Shown here in pieces: positions 55,233 to 64,000 of a stretch of DNA of 64,000 nt. A model generated the notes under the pieces. That model saw only the letters and a program-made list of their open reading frames with translations, was not told the origin of the DNA and ran no database searches. Where the stretch lies: NCBI RefSeq assembly GCF_013031245.1, contig NZ_WPZL01000002.1, positions 369,043 through 433,042 of the forward strand. The letters are read 5' to 3'. Every line of letters begins with the position of its first letter. Position 1 is the stretch's first letter. The translations under genes were made by a program, and so were the position numbers. The stretch is from Ruegeria lacuscaerulensis. GTDB lineage: Bacteria; Pseudomonadota; Alphaproteobacteria; Rhodobacterales; Rhodobacteraceae.

Positions 55233-57524
55233 ATGTCTGACATTACCGGAATTTTCCCTGATCCTTCTCTTCAAAAAACTCCGACGGGATTGCGGCTTGC
55301 GCCTATTGTCGTTGTGGGCGCTCTGCTAAGCTTTTCACCGTTTTTCGGGCTTTTACCCCCGGAATGGAAAACTGGTTTTGTCGTCGCCGGAGTATCACTG
55401 TTGTCGGCCGCCTTATTGGTCGTTCTGAAGGGGCAAATTGCGGATTACTCTGCGCGGCGTGCAATGGAAGCCATGGCAGTTTTTGCCGAGCAGGACCTGT
55501 TTCCTTGCCTGATTGCAAACACTCAAGGAGATGTGTTGAGTTCAAACTCTCAGGCCCGGGCACAGATTCAGGCGTTTCCGGGTGCACGTCTTGAGAACTG
55601 TCTGAAATCGATGATTGCGAACCCACCTGCAATTCTGCTGCGCCTGCAATCGCTGGCCGAGATTTACGGTAAGGCGCGGGAGGACATTGTAACGGTTGGA
55701 TCGACCATACCAGTTTCAGTGTTCGGTGTGGGCAATGGTTTGTTTTGCTGGCGATTTCATTTGGAAACACCTGGGCGCTGGGATGAGGTTTCCGTACCGG
55801 TTGTAACTGAAGGACGAAACGGTGCTCTGTTGCGTGTGAACGGAGCCGCTGAACACCTGTTGGGGCAAAAACCTGAAACTCTGCATCAGGTAATCTCCAC
55901 CGACGTGCAGGGCGCGGGGGAAATCACGAAGGTAAAAACGGCAAACGGGTGCGTTCCTGCGGTAGCATGCGAGTTGGCACGATTTGGTACGTTCCGCGAT
56001 CTGCTCCTTCTGCCCATGGACGATGGCGAGCAGAGTGTTAGTGAAGCCTCTTTTGCAGACTTGCCCGTGCCGATCATGAGACTTTCGCCTGACGGCATTA
56101 TTCTCGAAGCCAACCGGCTTGCCGCGAAACTGATTGGGAATATCCAGCCGGGTGAAACTAATGTCGATCAGATCATGCGGGCGCTTGGGCATCCCATTCT
56201 GGATTGGCTGGCAAGGACGGCCGCACAGGAACCCGCGATGCGCTCAGAGTTTCTTCGCCTGACCCGTCAGGACAAAGAGGTCTTTGTCCAGGTCACGTTG
56301 AACCGTGTGGTGAATAACGGTCAGGTCTGCCTGATCGCGGTTCTGAATGACGCCACCGAACTCAAAACACTCGAAGCGCAATTCGTTCAGGGGCAAAAGA
56401 TGCAAGCCGTTGGGCAGTTGGCAGGGGGTGTTGCCCATGACTTCAACAACCTCCTGACAGCGATTTCCGGACACTGTGACCTTCTGCTTTTGCGTCATGA
56501 TCAGAACGACCCGAATTATGGGGATCTCGTACAGATTAACCAGAACGCCAACCGTGCAGCCGCGCTGGTCGGTCAGTTGCTGGCGTTTTCCCGAAAACAA
56601 ACTCTGCAGCCCGAGGTTCTGGACCTTCGGGACACGATCTCGGACTTGATCCATCTGCTGAACAGACTGGTCGGAGAGAAAGTCCGTCTGACCCTTAGCC
56701 ACGATCCGGTGCTGAAACCTGTGCGTGCTGATAAACGGCAATTGGAGCAGGTGTTCATGAACCTGGTCGTTAACGCGCGCGACGCGATGCCGGATGGCGG
56801 CGAAGTACGAATCGAAACCGAGGTTGTGGTGCTGAACCAACCCCTCGCGCGGGATCGCGCGACTGTGCAGCCAGGCGAATACGTGACCGTTAAAGTCAAC
56901 GACAGCGGCGTTGGTATCCCCGCAGATAAATTGCAAAAGGTGTTTGAACCTTTCTACACCACCAAACGCACCGGCGAGGGCACCGGACTTGGGCTGTCGA
57001 CCGTTTACGGAATCGTCAAACAAACCGGTGGCTTCATTTTTGTCGATAGCCTTCCGGGCCGCGGGACCGAATTCACGGTTTACCTGCCTGTTTGTGCCGC
57101 GCCTCAGGACGCTGAGCCAGCCGAGAAACCCATATCCGACCCACAAAGCGCCCGGCAGGGTGAAGGTGTCGTGTTGTTGGTCGAAGATGAGGCGCCGGTG
57201 CGCGCATTTGCAACGCGGGCATTGCGGCTGAAAGGGTATACCGTTCTTGAGGCGGAATCGGGCGAGGAAGCTCTGCGCTTGCTTGAAGACGGGGCGCTGA
57301 ATGTCGACGCCTTTGTCACAGACGTCGTCATGCCCGGAATGGACGGTCCGACCTGGGTTGGCAAAGCGATGGAGACGCGCCCGGATGTCCGGGTAATATT
57401 CATGTCCGGCTATACCGAAGGCGCATTCGGAGAGTCCGGGCCGGAAATCACGAACTCAACCTTCCTGCCCAAGCCTTTCTCGCTGAATCAACTGACTGAG
57501 GCGGTTTTTCAGCAACTTAACTGA
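55233..57524 (+). CDS. cckA: Hybrid sensor histidine kinase CckA
   Basis: 763 residues from ATG 55233. Two membrane helices at about 21-40 and 47-66. Then two PAS-like regions (about 80-230 and 260-370), a HisKA domain with phospho-acceptor His402 in GGVAHDFNNLL, and an HATPase domain (MNLVVNARDAMPDGG, GVGIPADKLQKVFEPF, GEGTGLGLSTVYGI). A C-terminal receiver has Asp697 in VTDVVMPGMDG. This domain order and the VAHDFNNLL/CckA-like sequence identify CckA. It passes phosphate via ChpT to CtrA, controlling motility, gene transfer agents or cell cycle in Rhodobacterales. Convergent with the sulfotransferase gene. Confidence 0.92.
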   Translation: MSDITGIFPDPSLQKTPTGLRLAPIVVVGALLSFSPFFGLLPPEWKTGFVVAGVSLLSAALLVVLKGQIADYSARRAMEAMAVFAEQDLFPCLIANTQGDVLSSNSQARAQIQAFPGARLENCLKSMIANPPAILLRLQSLAEIYGKAREDIVTVGSTIPVSVFGVGNGLFCWRFHLETPGRWDEVSVPVVTEGRNGALLRVNGAAEHLLGQKPETLHQVISTDVQGAGEITKVKTANGCVPAVACELARFGTFRDLLLLPMDDGEQSVSEASFADLPVPIMRLSPDGIILEANRLAAKLIGNIQPGETNVDQIMRALGHPILDWLARTAAQEPAMRSEFLRLTRQDKEVFVQVTLNRVVNNGQVCLIAVLNDATELKTLEAQFVQGQKMQAVGQLAGGVAHDFNNLLTAISGHCDLLLLRHDQNDPNYGDLVQINQNANRAAALVGQLLAFSRKQTLQPEVLDLRDTISDLIHLLNRLVGEKVRLTLSHDPVLKPVRADKRQLEQVFMNLVVNARDAMPDGGEVRIETEVVVLNQPLARDRATVQPGEYVTVKVNDSGVGIPADKLQKVFEPFYTTKRTGEGTGLGLSTVYGIVKQTGGFIFVDSLPGRGTEFTVYLPVCAAPQDAEPAEKPISDPQSARQGEGVVLLVEDEAPVRAFATRALRLKGYTVLEAESGEEALRLLEDGALNVDAFVTDVVMPGMDGPTWVGKAMETRPDVRVIFMSGYTEGAFGESGPEITNSTFLPKPFSLNQLTEAVFQQLN

Positions 57525-57529
57525 TCAAC

Positions 57530-58123
57530 TTAAAGTGCCGACGCGTGGCAGGCGAATTCCGCTGCGTGCAGTTTTCGGAACTTCTCTTCGGTTTCCGGCG
57601 ACAGGAAAAGGTCTCGCTTCGGTGAAGTGTTTTCCTGTTTGAGGTCGATCTGCATATTCAACCGATCCTGCAGGAAATCGAGTATCCTGTCCTGGTTTTC
57701 ATATTTGAAGACATGGCTGGCACCACAACCATTGCTGCGGGTGCGGAAAAACTGGTTCTGGCTGCCGACATCTGCAAATTCCGGACGCGGATTTTGCATA
57801 TAGGCCTGCACGAACTCATCAAAGCTCAGGTCGCGGGTAGAATGTGGGTGTCCGATCCGGTCCGACCGGCTGCGGAACCTGTACCAGCTGCCTAGCCAGT
57901 CGATGGGTTCGCGTACGACGGCCATGATTTCCATCTCGGTGTCGTACATTTTACGAAAAATGTTCTGGAAAAAGCGGTCATAGCGCCGTACGGGGGCGTG
58001 TTTCAGATCCGGCGGGCCAGTCACGACGAAATCGGCACGATCGCTCAGGGCGGAATGGTAAGCCGTGCTGCCTGTTTTGGGGACAGCCAGAAACGCGAGG
58101 CGTTCCTTATAGAAAACAAGCAT
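57530..58123 (-). CDS. Sulfotransferase-like protein
   Basis: 197 residues. PAPS-binding 5'-phosphosulfate loop is LAVPKTGSTAYHSAL, followed by the 3'-phosphate motif AVVREPIDWLGSWYRF. Compact size suggests a cytosolic enzyme that transfers sulfate from PAPS to a lipid, sugar or small metabolite; acceptor not known. Convergent with cckA (5-base gap) and divergent from recA. Confidence 0.82.
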   Translation of the reverse strand: MLVFYKERLAFLAVPKTGSTAYHSALSDRADFVVTGPPDLKHAPVRRYDRFFQNIFRKMYDTEMEIMAVVREPIDWLGSWYRFRSRSDRIGHPHSTRDLSFDEFVQAYMQNPRPEFADVGSQNQFFRTRSNGCGASHVFKYENQDRILDFLQDRLNMQIDLKQENTSPKRDLFLSPETEEKFRKLHAAEFACHASAL

Positions 58124-58245
58124 TTATTCGCCCTTTGACGATATTTGTTACTGGTGCAGATTGGCGTAAACGACTCTTTAACACAATTACCGAACAGTAA
58201 GTATCGTAAGTTTTAGTTGAAATGTTCTCTTTTTGGTCCCATAAG

Positions 58246-58260
58246 GAACAAGAGGCGAAC
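58246..58260. promoter_or_regulatory. LexA (SOS) box before recA
   Basis: GAAC-AAGAGGC-GAAC exactly matches the alphaproteobacterial LexA operator GAAC-N7-GAAC, 55 bases before the recA start, so recA should be LexA-repressed and DNA-damage-inducible. Confidence 0.85.
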
Positions 58261-58315
58261 AAAGCAGCGATTGCCGCCCGTTCAAGGGTGTGACAAAAGG
58301 GAAGGCGACAGGACA

Positions 58316-59383
58316 ATGGCGGATCTTCTGACAATGAGCGACAAGAAAAACGCAGACAAGCAAAAGGCGCTCGACAGCGCGCTGGCCCAGATTGAACGCC
58401 AGTTCGGCAAGGGCTCGATCATGAAGCTGGGCGAGGACGCAAAGCAAGACATCGAGGCCAGCTCGACCGGTTCTCTGGGTCTGGATATCGCGCTGGGGAT
58501 TGGCGGCCTGCCGATGGGCCGGATCGTCGAAATTTATGGACCTGAAAGCTCGGGTAAAACGACGCTGACGCTGCATTGCATTGCCGAACAGCAAAAACAC
58601 GGCGGAGTTTGCGCCTTTGTTGATGCGGAACATGCGCTGGACCCGCAATATGCGCGTAAGTTGGGCGTTGATCTGGATGAGTTGCTGATCTCGCAGCCCG
58701 ATACCGGCGAACAGGCGTTGGAAATCACCGACACGCTGGTGCGCTCGGGTGCGGTGAACATGGTCGTGGTCGACTCGGTTGCGGCGCTGACGCCCAAATC
58801 GGAACTCGAAGGCGACATGGGTGACAGCAGCGTTGGCGTGCAGGCCCGCCTGATGAGCCAGGCGATGCGCAAGCTGACCGGCTCGATCAGCCGCAGCAAC
58901 TGCATGGTGGTCTTCATCAACCAGATCCGGATGAAGATCGGTGTAATGTTTGGCAGCCCGGAAACCACAACAGGTGGGAACGCGCTGAAGTTCTACAGCT
59001 CGGTTCGTTTGGACATCCGCCGCATTGGGGCGATCAAGGATCGGGACGAAGTGGTCGGCAACCAGACCCGCGTCAAGGTGGTCAAGAACAAGGTGGCGCC
59101 GCCGTTCAAGCAGGTGGAATTCGACATCATGTATGGCGAAGGCATCAGCAAAATGGGTGAGCTGCTGGATCTTGGCGTCAAGGCCGGAGTGGTCGAGAAA
59201 TCAGGCTCGTGGTTCAGCTATGGCGATGAGCGGATCGGGCAGGGGCGTGAGAATGCCAAGCAGTACTTGCGTGACAACGGCCGCGCCGCGCTGGAAATCG
59301 AAGACAAGATTCGTGCGGCGCACGGACTTGATTTCGAAATGCCACCCAGTGCGACCGAGGATGACGACATCCTCGAAGCCTGA
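58316..59383 (+). CDS. recA: Recombinase RecA
   Basis: 355 residues from ATG 58316 (AGGAC just upstream). It has the core ATPase with Walker [29 protein letters not shown] as the Walker B/L1 side, [17 protein letters not shown] (L2 region), and a C-terminal domain with an acidic end ([10 protein letters not shown]). It forms filaments on single-stranded DNA for homologous recombination and LexA cleavage. An in-frame upstream extension starts inside the SOS region and is rejected. A terminator separates it from alaS. Confidence 0.98.
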   Translation: MADLLTMSDKKNADKQKALDSALAQIERQFGKGSIMKLGEDAKQDIEASSTGSLGLDIALGIGGLPMGRIVEIYGPESSGKTTLTLHCIAEQQKHGGVCAFVDAEHALDPQYARKLGVDLDELLISQPDTGEQALEITDTLVRSGAVNMVVVDSVAALTPKSELEGDMGDSSVGVQARLMSQAMRKLTGSISRSNCMVVFINQIRMKIGVMFGSPETTTGGNALKFYSSVRLDIRRIGAIKDRDEVVGNQTRVKVVKNKVAPPFKQVEFDIMYGEGISKMGELLDLGVKAGVVEKSGSWFSYGDERIGQGRENAKQYLRDNGRAALEIEDKIRAAHGLDFEMPPSATEDDDILEA

Positions 59384-59433
59384 CGGTCAAAAGAGCGGCT
59401 GCATTCGGGTAATGCGCAGAATTCGAAAAGCAG

Positions 59434-59460
59434 GGCGGCCCTTTTGGGGCCGCCTTGTTT
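59434..59460 (+). terminator. Terminator between recA and alaS
   Basis: GGCGGCCC at 59434-59441 pairs with GGGCCGCC at 59447-59454, then TTGTTT. About 50 bases after the recA stop. Confidence 0.82.
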
Positions 59461-59548
59461 CGTTCCGCGGCCCCAACGCTGTGGACTATCCGCAGGGACG
59501 GCGATAAACCCGTTTCGGAACAAAATGATTGCGCGCCGAGAGAGCCTT

Positions 59549-62218
59549 ATGCCCACGCTGAACGATATTCGATCGACCTTTCTGAACTACTTTGCCAAAC
59601 AGGGGCACGAAGTGGTGGCGTCCAGCCCTCTGGTCCCGCGCAATGACCCGACGCTGATGTTTGTGAACTCGGGGATGGTTCAGTTCAAAAACCTGTTTAC
59701 CGGCGTTGAAACCCGCGATTATCAACGTGCAACCACCTCGCAGAAATGTGTGCGAGCAGGCGGTAAACATAACGATCTGGATAACGTGGGTTACACTGCG
59801 CGGCATCACACCTTCTTTGAGATGCTGGGAAATTTCTCGTTCGGCGATTACTTCAAGAGCGACGCGATACCTTTTGCGTGGGAACTGATTACCAAGGAAT
59901 TCGGCGTCGACAAGAACCGTTTGCTAACGACGGTTTATCATACCGACGACGAGGCCTTTGAAATCTGGAAAAAGGTCGGCGTGCCGGAGGATCGGATCAT
60001 CCGCATCGCCACGAACGACAACTTCTGGCAAATGGGGCCGACCGGTCCCTGCGGCCCATGCACCGAGATTTTCTATGACCATGGCGATCACATCTGGGGT
60101 GGCCCTCCGGGCTCGGCCGAGGAAGATGGCGACCGGTTCATAGAAATCTGGAACATCGTTTTCATGCAGAACGAGCAGTTTGAGGACGGCTCGATGGTCG
60201 AACTCGACATGCAGTCGATCGACACCGGCATGGGGCTCGAGCGAATTGGCGCGCTGCTGCAGGGTAGCCACGACAACTATGACACGGATCTGTTTAAGAC
60301 GCTTATCGAGGCATCAGCGGAAGCGACTGGCGTGGATCCTTATGGTGACCAGAACGTCCACCACCGCGTGATCGCGGATCACTTGCGTTCGACTTCGTTC
60401 CTGATTGCGGATGGCGTAATGCCCTCGAATGACGGTCGCGGCTATGTTCTGCGCCGGATCATGCGTAGGGCCATGCGTCATGCGCATCTGTTGGGCGCGA
60501 AAGACCCGGTTATGCATCAATTGGTACCGTCTTTGGTGCAGTTGATGGGAGCGCAGTATTCCGAACTTGGGCAGGCGCAGGCGCTGATCGAAGAAACGCT
60601 GCTGTTGGAAGAGACCCGGTTCAAGCAGACGTTGGACCGCGGCCTGAAATTGCTGGATGATGAGGTTGCAGGACTGCCCGAGGGTGCAGCATTGGCTGGC
60701 GACGCGGCATTCAAACTGTACGATACGTACGGGTTCCCGCTGGATCTGACGCAGGATGCGTTGCGTGAAAAGGGCCGGACAGTGGACACTGACGGTTTTG
60801 ACGCGGCTATGGCGGAACAAAAGGCCAAGGCCCGCGCGGCCTGGGCCGGGTCGGGCGAGGCTGCGGACCAAGCGGTGTGGTTCGATGTGCTGGATGCTGC
60901 GGGTGCCACGGATTTTCTCGGCTACGATACCGAAAAAGCCGAAGGCCAGGTCGCTGCTCTGGTCGTGGATGGTGCTTTGGTCGACAAGATCGAAAAGGGC
61001 GGCACGGGCTGGGTCATCGTGAACCAGACCCCGTTCTATGGTGAGGCCGGCGGTCAGGTGGGCGATACCGGGGAAATCCGGCGTCTGGAAGAGCGTGACG
61101 ACGTTGCACGGGTCGAAGACACCAGGAAATTTGCCGATGGCAAGGTGTATGCTCATAAAGTCACTGTCGCTCAGGGCACATTGTCAAAGGGCGACGGCGT
61201 CGAACTTGAGGTAAACCACGCCCGCCGTACAGCGATCCGGGCCAACCATTCGGCGACGCACTTGCTGCACGAAGCGTTGCGTGAAACGCTGGGTGATCAC
61301 GTTGCACAGCGCGGATCGCTGAATGACTCTGATCGGTTACGGTTCGATTTTAGCCATTCCAAAGCGCTGAACCTGGATGAAATCCGGAAAGTCGAGCGCG
61401 AGGTAAATGAGTTCATCCGTCAGAACTCCACCGTCGAGACCCGGGTCATGACACCGGATGACGCCCGTGGAATGGGTGCTCAGGCTCTGTTCGGTGAGAA
61501 ATACGGGGATGAGGTCCGGGTTGTCTCAATGGGCAAGGCGCCCACCGGCAAGGGGCACGACGGTGAAACCTGGTCGATTGAGCTTTGCGGTGGAACGCAT
61601 GTTCGCCAGACAGGTGACATTGGGACATTTGTCGTTCTGGGTGACAGCGCCAGCAGCGCAGGCGTTCGGCGGATCGAAGCTCTGACCGGTGATGAGGCTT
61701 TCCGTCATCTGTCGGCACAGGATCAGCGCCTGGGACAGATTGCGCTGGAACTGAAGGCGCAGCCGGACGATGTTGTCAGCCGCGTCAAATCCTTGCTGGA
61801 TGAACGCAAAGCCCTGCAAAACGAAGTTGCACAACTGCGCCGCGATCTGGCGATGGCAGGTGGATCAGGGCAGGGCGGTGCCGAGGCACGCGATGTAAAC
61901 GGAGTGCCTTTCCTGGCGCAAGCACTGACTGGAGTGTCGGGCAAGGATCTTCCTGCATTAATTGATGAACACAAAACCCGTCTGGGTTCTGGCGCGGTTT
62001 TGCTGATTGCAGATGCCGGTGGTAAAGCTGCAGTCGCTGCTGGCGTCACAAAGGACCTGACCGACAAAGTGTCGGCGGTCGATCTTGTTCGGGCCGCTGT
62101 CTCTGAACTGGGCGGAAAAGGTGGCGGTGGACGCCCTGACATGGCGCAAGGTGGCGGCAGGGACGCCTCGAATTCGGACGCGGCGATCAAAGCCGCCGAG
62201 CAAGTATTGGGAGGTTAA
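59549..62218 (+). CDS. alaS: Alanyl-tRNA synthetase
   Basis: 889 residues from ATG 59549 (GAGAG upstream; the frame from 59444 runs through the terminator and is rejected). The aminoacylation domain starts [19 protein letters not shown] and includes [13 protein letters not shown]. The editing domain has [11 protein letters not shown] and the Cys-His end [10 protein letters not shown]. The C-Ala domain is complete and ends in a Gly-rich [16 protein letters not shown] segment. It charges tRNA-Ala and clears mischarged Ser/Gly. It runs straight into the DUF1330 gene at a 1-base gap. Confidence 0.97.
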   Translation: MPTLNDIRSTFLNYFAKQGHEVVASSPLVPRNDPTLMFVNSGMVQFKNLFTGVETRDYQRATTSQKCVRAGGKHNDLDNVGYTARHHTFFEMLGNFSFGDYFKSDAIPFAWELITKEFGVDKNRLLTTVYHTDDEAFEIWKKVGVPEDRIIRIATNDNFWQMGPTGPCGPCTEIFYDHGDHIWGGPPGSAEEDGDRFIEIWNIVFMQNEQFEDGSMVELDMQSIDTGMGLERIGALLQGSHDNYDTDLFKTLIEASAEATGVDPYGDQNVHHRVIADHLRSTSFLIADGVMPSNDGRGYVLRRIMRRAMRHAHLLGAKDPVMHQLVPSLVQLMGAQYSELGQAQALIEETLLLEETRFKQTLDRGLKLLDDEVAGLPEGAALAGDAAFKLYDTYGFPLDLTQDALREKGRTVDTDGFDAAMAEQKAKARAAWAGSGEAADQAVWFDVLDAAGATDFLGYDTEKAEGQVAALVVDGALVDKIEKGGTGWVIVNQTPFYGEAGGQVGDTGEIRRLEERDDVARVEDTRKFADGKVYAHKVTVAQGTLSKGDGVELEVNHARRTAIRANHSATHLLHEALRETLGDHVAQRGSLNDSDRLRFDFSHSKALNLDEIRKVEREVNEFIRQNSTVETRVMTPDDARGMGAQALFGEKYGDEVRVVSMGKAPTGKGHDGETWSIELCGGTHVRQTGDIGTFVVLGDSASSAGVRRIEALTGDEAFRHLSAQDQRLGQIALELKAQPDDVVSRVKSLLDERKALQNEVAQLRRDLAMAGGSGQGGAEARDVNGVPFLAQALTGVSGKDLPALIDEHKTRLGSGAVLLIADAGGKAAVAAGVTKDLTDKVSAVDLVRAAVSELGGKGGGGRPDMAQGGGRDASNSDAAIKAAEQVLGG

Positions 62219-62219
62219 G

Positions 62220-62507
62220 ATGGCCGCACTTTGGATTGCACATGTCACTGTGACCGACAATGAGGCATACGGAAAATACGCTGAACTTGCCGGCCCCGCG
62301 ATAGCCAAACATGGCGGCACCTTTATCGCCCGGGCCGCCCGGTATGTTCAGCTTGAAGGGAAAGAGCGGCCACGCAATGTCGTTGCCCGTTTCCCTTCGC
62401 TCGAAGCCGCTGTGGAATGCTACAATTCTCCGGAATATCAGGAAGCACTGGATCACGCGCGCGGCGCCAGTGAGCGCGAGTTGGTGGTTGTAGAGATCAC
62501 TGAATAG
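62220..62507 (+). CDS. DUF1330 domain protein
   Basis: 95 residues from ATG 62220 with GGAGG just upstream, overlapping nothing but only one base from alaS. Dimeric alpha/beta-barrel pattern (IAHVTVTDNEAYGKYAELAGP, VVARFPSLEAAVECYNSPEYQEAL). Conserved family, function unknown. Probably co-transcribed with alaS. In-frame upstream codons inside alaS are not the start. Confidence 0.88.
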   Translation: MAALWIAHVTVTDNEAYGKYAELAGPAIAKHGGTFIARAARYVQLEGKERPRNVVARFPSLEAAVECYNSPEYQEALDHARGASERELVVVEITE

Positions 62508-62865
62508 ACTCAATTCGCGCGTTCTTTGCTTTAGTTTAGATGGAATGCGCGGATTTCAGCCAAAGGAACAGCCGGTTAACTTCAATAGATTTCTGGCTTT
62601 TCCCGCATATAGCATCCTTGTTATAATTCAGTGATTTAATTTCATTTCTGAATGTGACTTTTTCTTGCCGCACTCATAGATTGTGGCCGCCAGCTCTCAA
62701 TTCTTGCCCGAAATGGCCATATTGAGAGACGAACTTCCGCCTCTTTTCGCTTGCAACTTCACCTGAGATTGCAGAAGACGCTCGGCCTATCGATAATTGT
62801 TTTAATCGAATTACGGCTCGGATCGTCCGCGATCACACGGATGAGAAACGGATCGAGGGACAGGC
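62508..62865. other. AT-rich intergenic region before LapG-like gene
   Basis: About 360 bases with no gene found. It contains TCGATAATTG and AATCGA halves of a loose inverted repeat near 62790-62810. It should hold the promoter of the protease gene; no promoter elements could be identified. Confidence 0.35.
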
Positions 62866-63489
62866 ATGAAATCATTCGGCGTTGAATTCAGAGCCGCGCT
62901 TAAGAGGTGGGCTATCACTTCCGGGCGTTTGGCCGTTGTTTCCGCGGTCGTGTTGAGCCCGATTTTTGTTACCGAAAATGCTGTGGCGAGCGAAGGGAAC
63001 TTTATCCCAAGTATTAATGTGTCGCCGCCGCCGTCGGGTGCGCGCCAACTTTGCAGGCAATACAAATGGGCATGCTCGACCAAGGCGTCTGTTCTGATGT
63101 CCAGCCAGCAGGAAATGCAGATTATCAGACAGGTAAATCGGCGGATAAACTCCACGACCCGTACAGTGACGGATCAGTCGCAGTACCGGACCATTGAAAG
63201 ATGGGCGCTCCCAACGTCTCGGGGCGGAGATTGCGAAGATTTTGCTCTGTTGAAGAAACGAGACCTGATACGTGCAGGTGTGGACCCGAACAAACTGCTC
63301 ATAGCCACCGTTCTGGACACTCAACGCAATTCGCATGCGGTGTTGGTTTACCGATCAGCGGGCGGAGATCTGGTGTTGGACAACCTGACTAACCAAATCA
63401 AGCCGTGGTCGGCGACACGCTATTTGTTCCTTCGGATGCAAAATCCACGTAAACCCAGCGGTTGGGTCAGCGTCTACGGGCGCAGCTGA
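62866..63489 (+). CDS. LapG-like transglutaminase-type cysteine protease (BTLCP, PF06035)
   Basis: 207 residues from ATG 62866 (GAGGGA upstream). A hydrophobic N-terminus (about 18-42) is a signal peptide ending near VAS. The catalytic triad is Cys in RGGDCEDFALL, His in RNSHAVLVY and Asp in LVLDNLTNQ. The family contains LapG, the periplasmic protease that cuts giant adhesins off the cell under low c-di-GMP. Length is near the family's about 230. No LapD receptor is beside it. A large repetitive protein is convergent just downstream. Confidence 0.85.
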   Translation: MKSFGVEFRAALKRWAITSGRLAVVSAVVLSPIFVTENAVASEGNFIPSINVSPPPSGARQLCRQYKWACSTKASVLMSSQQEMQIIRQVNRRINSTTRTVTDQSQYRTIERWALPTSRGGDCEDFALLKKRDLIRAGVDPNKLLIATVLDTQRNSHAVLVYRSAGGDLVLDNLTNQIKPWSATRYLFLRMQNPRKPSGWVSVYGRS

Positions 63490-63540
63490 ACAGGGCCTTT
63501 TGAACGGTGGTCGCGGCTGACATGGTCAACATCTAGGAAA

Positions 63541-63564
63541 AAGGGCGACATTATTGTCGCCCTT
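63541..63564. terminator. Bidirectional terminator
   Basis: AAGGGCGACA at 63541-63550 pairs perfectly with TGTCGCCCTT at 63555-63564, loop TTAT, with an A-tract before and T-tract after, so it can serve both convergent genes. Confidence 0.88.
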
Positions 63565-63629
63565 TCCGATTCTATGTTCAACGGGTTTGAGCCACTGCCG
63601 CAGCGGTGAGCTAACCTTGGTGCAACGAT

Positions 63630-64000
63630 TTAGTTGAACGTGCCGCCACTGCCGGGACCGTTTGCGTTGCCGCCGGAGGCGCCGCCATTACTGCCACCAT
63701 TTCCGTGGCCGCCGCCTCCGTTGCCATTACCGTTGTTGCTGCCGCCATTACCGGTACCAGGCCCAGAGCCACCGTTGTTGCCGCCGCCGTTTCCGGAGTT
63801 GCCGGCGTTTCCGTTACCATTGCCCGGGCCGCCATTGTTGCCACCGCCGCCATTGTTGCCACCGCCGCCATTGTTGCCGCCGTTGCCGCCGCCATTGTTG
63901 CCACCGCCGCCATTGTTGCCGCCGTTGCCGTTGCCGCTGTTGCCGCCGCCGCCATTGTTGCCGCCGTTGCCGTTGCCGCTGTTGCCGCCGCCGCCATTGT
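63630..64000 (-). CDS. C-terminus of a Gly/Asn-rich repeat protein, 5' partial
   Basis: On the reverse strand a frame open from the right edge ends at TAA (63632-63630). It encodes at least 122 residues made almost only of Gly and Asn with Ser/Thr/Pro spacers, ending GSGGTFN. Units such as NNGGGG and NSGNGNGG repeat. This is not the Ala/Thr-rich frame that also starts with ATG here. Extremely Gly/Asn-rich, low-complexity C-termini occur in secreted or cell-surface proteins. The gene is cut at the edge, so the N-terminal part is unknown. Confidence 0.7.
   Translation of the reverse strand, partial: NGGGGNSGNGNGGNNGGGGNSGNGNGGNNGGGGNNGGGNGGNNGGGGNNGGGGNNGGPGNGNGNAGNSGNGGGNNGGSGPGTGNGGSNNGNGNGGGGHGNGGSNGGASGGNANGPGSGGTFN
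63833..64000. repeat. Tandem repeats: 18-bp and 42-bp units
   Basis: CATTGTTG starts recur at 63833, 63851, 63869, 63893, 63911, 63953 and 63995. Steps are 18, 18, 24, 18, 42 and 42 bases. All are multiples of 3, so the reading frame is kept, and the 42-bp unit encodes the 14 residues NNGGGGNSGNGNGG. Length variation by slippage is likely. Confidence 0.85.

Noticed and set aside
63611..63997. Reverse frame rich in Ala/Thr starting with ATG
   Set aside because: It is the shifted frame of a GC-rich repeat; the Gly/Asn frame ending at 63630 has a natural stop, a Gly-Asn-Ser-Pro pattern and a conventional C-terminus, so it is the better gene.
63833..64000. CRISPR-like array
   Set aside because: No unique spacers; all intervals are coding repeats in one frame.

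Overview
This window looks like a piece of a Roseobacter-clade (Rhodobacterales, Alphaproteobacteria) chromosome. The evidence is the protein flavour throughout, the cckA, guaB, rsmB and sulfotransferase-recA-alaS block, an alphaproteobacterial SOS box (GAAC-N7-GAAC) before recA, a CtrA-type box (TTAA-N7-TTAA) before cckA, TRAP-TAXI and BCCT transporters, and a corrinoid/tetrahydrofolate one-carbon gene set. I cannot name the species.

Region 1 (1-15825) is the right-hand end of a prophage. Late genes run left to right: a virion protein cut by the left edge, three internal-virion or DNA-ejection-like proteins (one with a lytic transglycosylase domain), a T7-type tail fibre, a lysis cassette (holin candidate, 41-residue membrane peptide, amidase endolysin, nested Rz/Rz1 spanins) and two small structural proteins. 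A reverse-strand Wzy/O-antigen-ligase-like membrane protein follows as a probable lysogenic-conversion gene. The element ends in a duplicated 3' fragment of tRNA-Leu(CAA) at 15771-15825, which I read as the right attachment site. The short-tailed (podovirus-like) morphology is inferred from gene types. The integrase and the intact tRNA should lie left of the window.

Region 2 (15.9-30.5 kb) starts with an AT-rich TPR lipoprotein-like or secreted gene beside the att site. It then holds a BCCT transporter with a translationally coupled 30-residue membrane microprotein, a TRAP-TAXI uptake operon with a UspA protein, an AttEFGH-like ABC export operon with a secreted CrtC/AttH lipocalin-like protein, a small K+-channel-like protein, a cardiolipin synthase and a periplasmic HAD phosphatase.

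Region 3 (30.5-42.2 kb) holds a periplasmic sulfatase with a CTAGR active-site motif, an AI-2E-type permease, a YihY/BrkB membrane protein overlapping an octaheme cytochrome c, and rlmE with ppx/gppA. Next is an operon of a PF13769-type protein, a MetF-like reductase and a methyl-THF:corrinoid methyltransferase, followed by PPK2 and tRNA-Gly(CCC).

Region 4 (42.2-52.3 kb) is more accessory. It has a methyltransferase remnant, a cyclase-like DUF2652-SRPBCC protein, a SnoaL-like protein, a membrane adenylate/guanylate cyclase, an FHA-like/TM/trypsin-like protease, a SAM methyltransferase and a RACo-type corrinoid-activation protein. That last protein and the corrinoid methyltransferase both end in arginine-rich tails.

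Region 5 (52.4-64 kb) is core: guaB, rsmB-like, cckA, a sulfotransferase, recA, alaS and a DUF1330 gene. It ends with a LapG-like cysteine protease convergent, across a bidirectional terminator, with a Gly/Asn-rich repeat protein that runs off the right edge.
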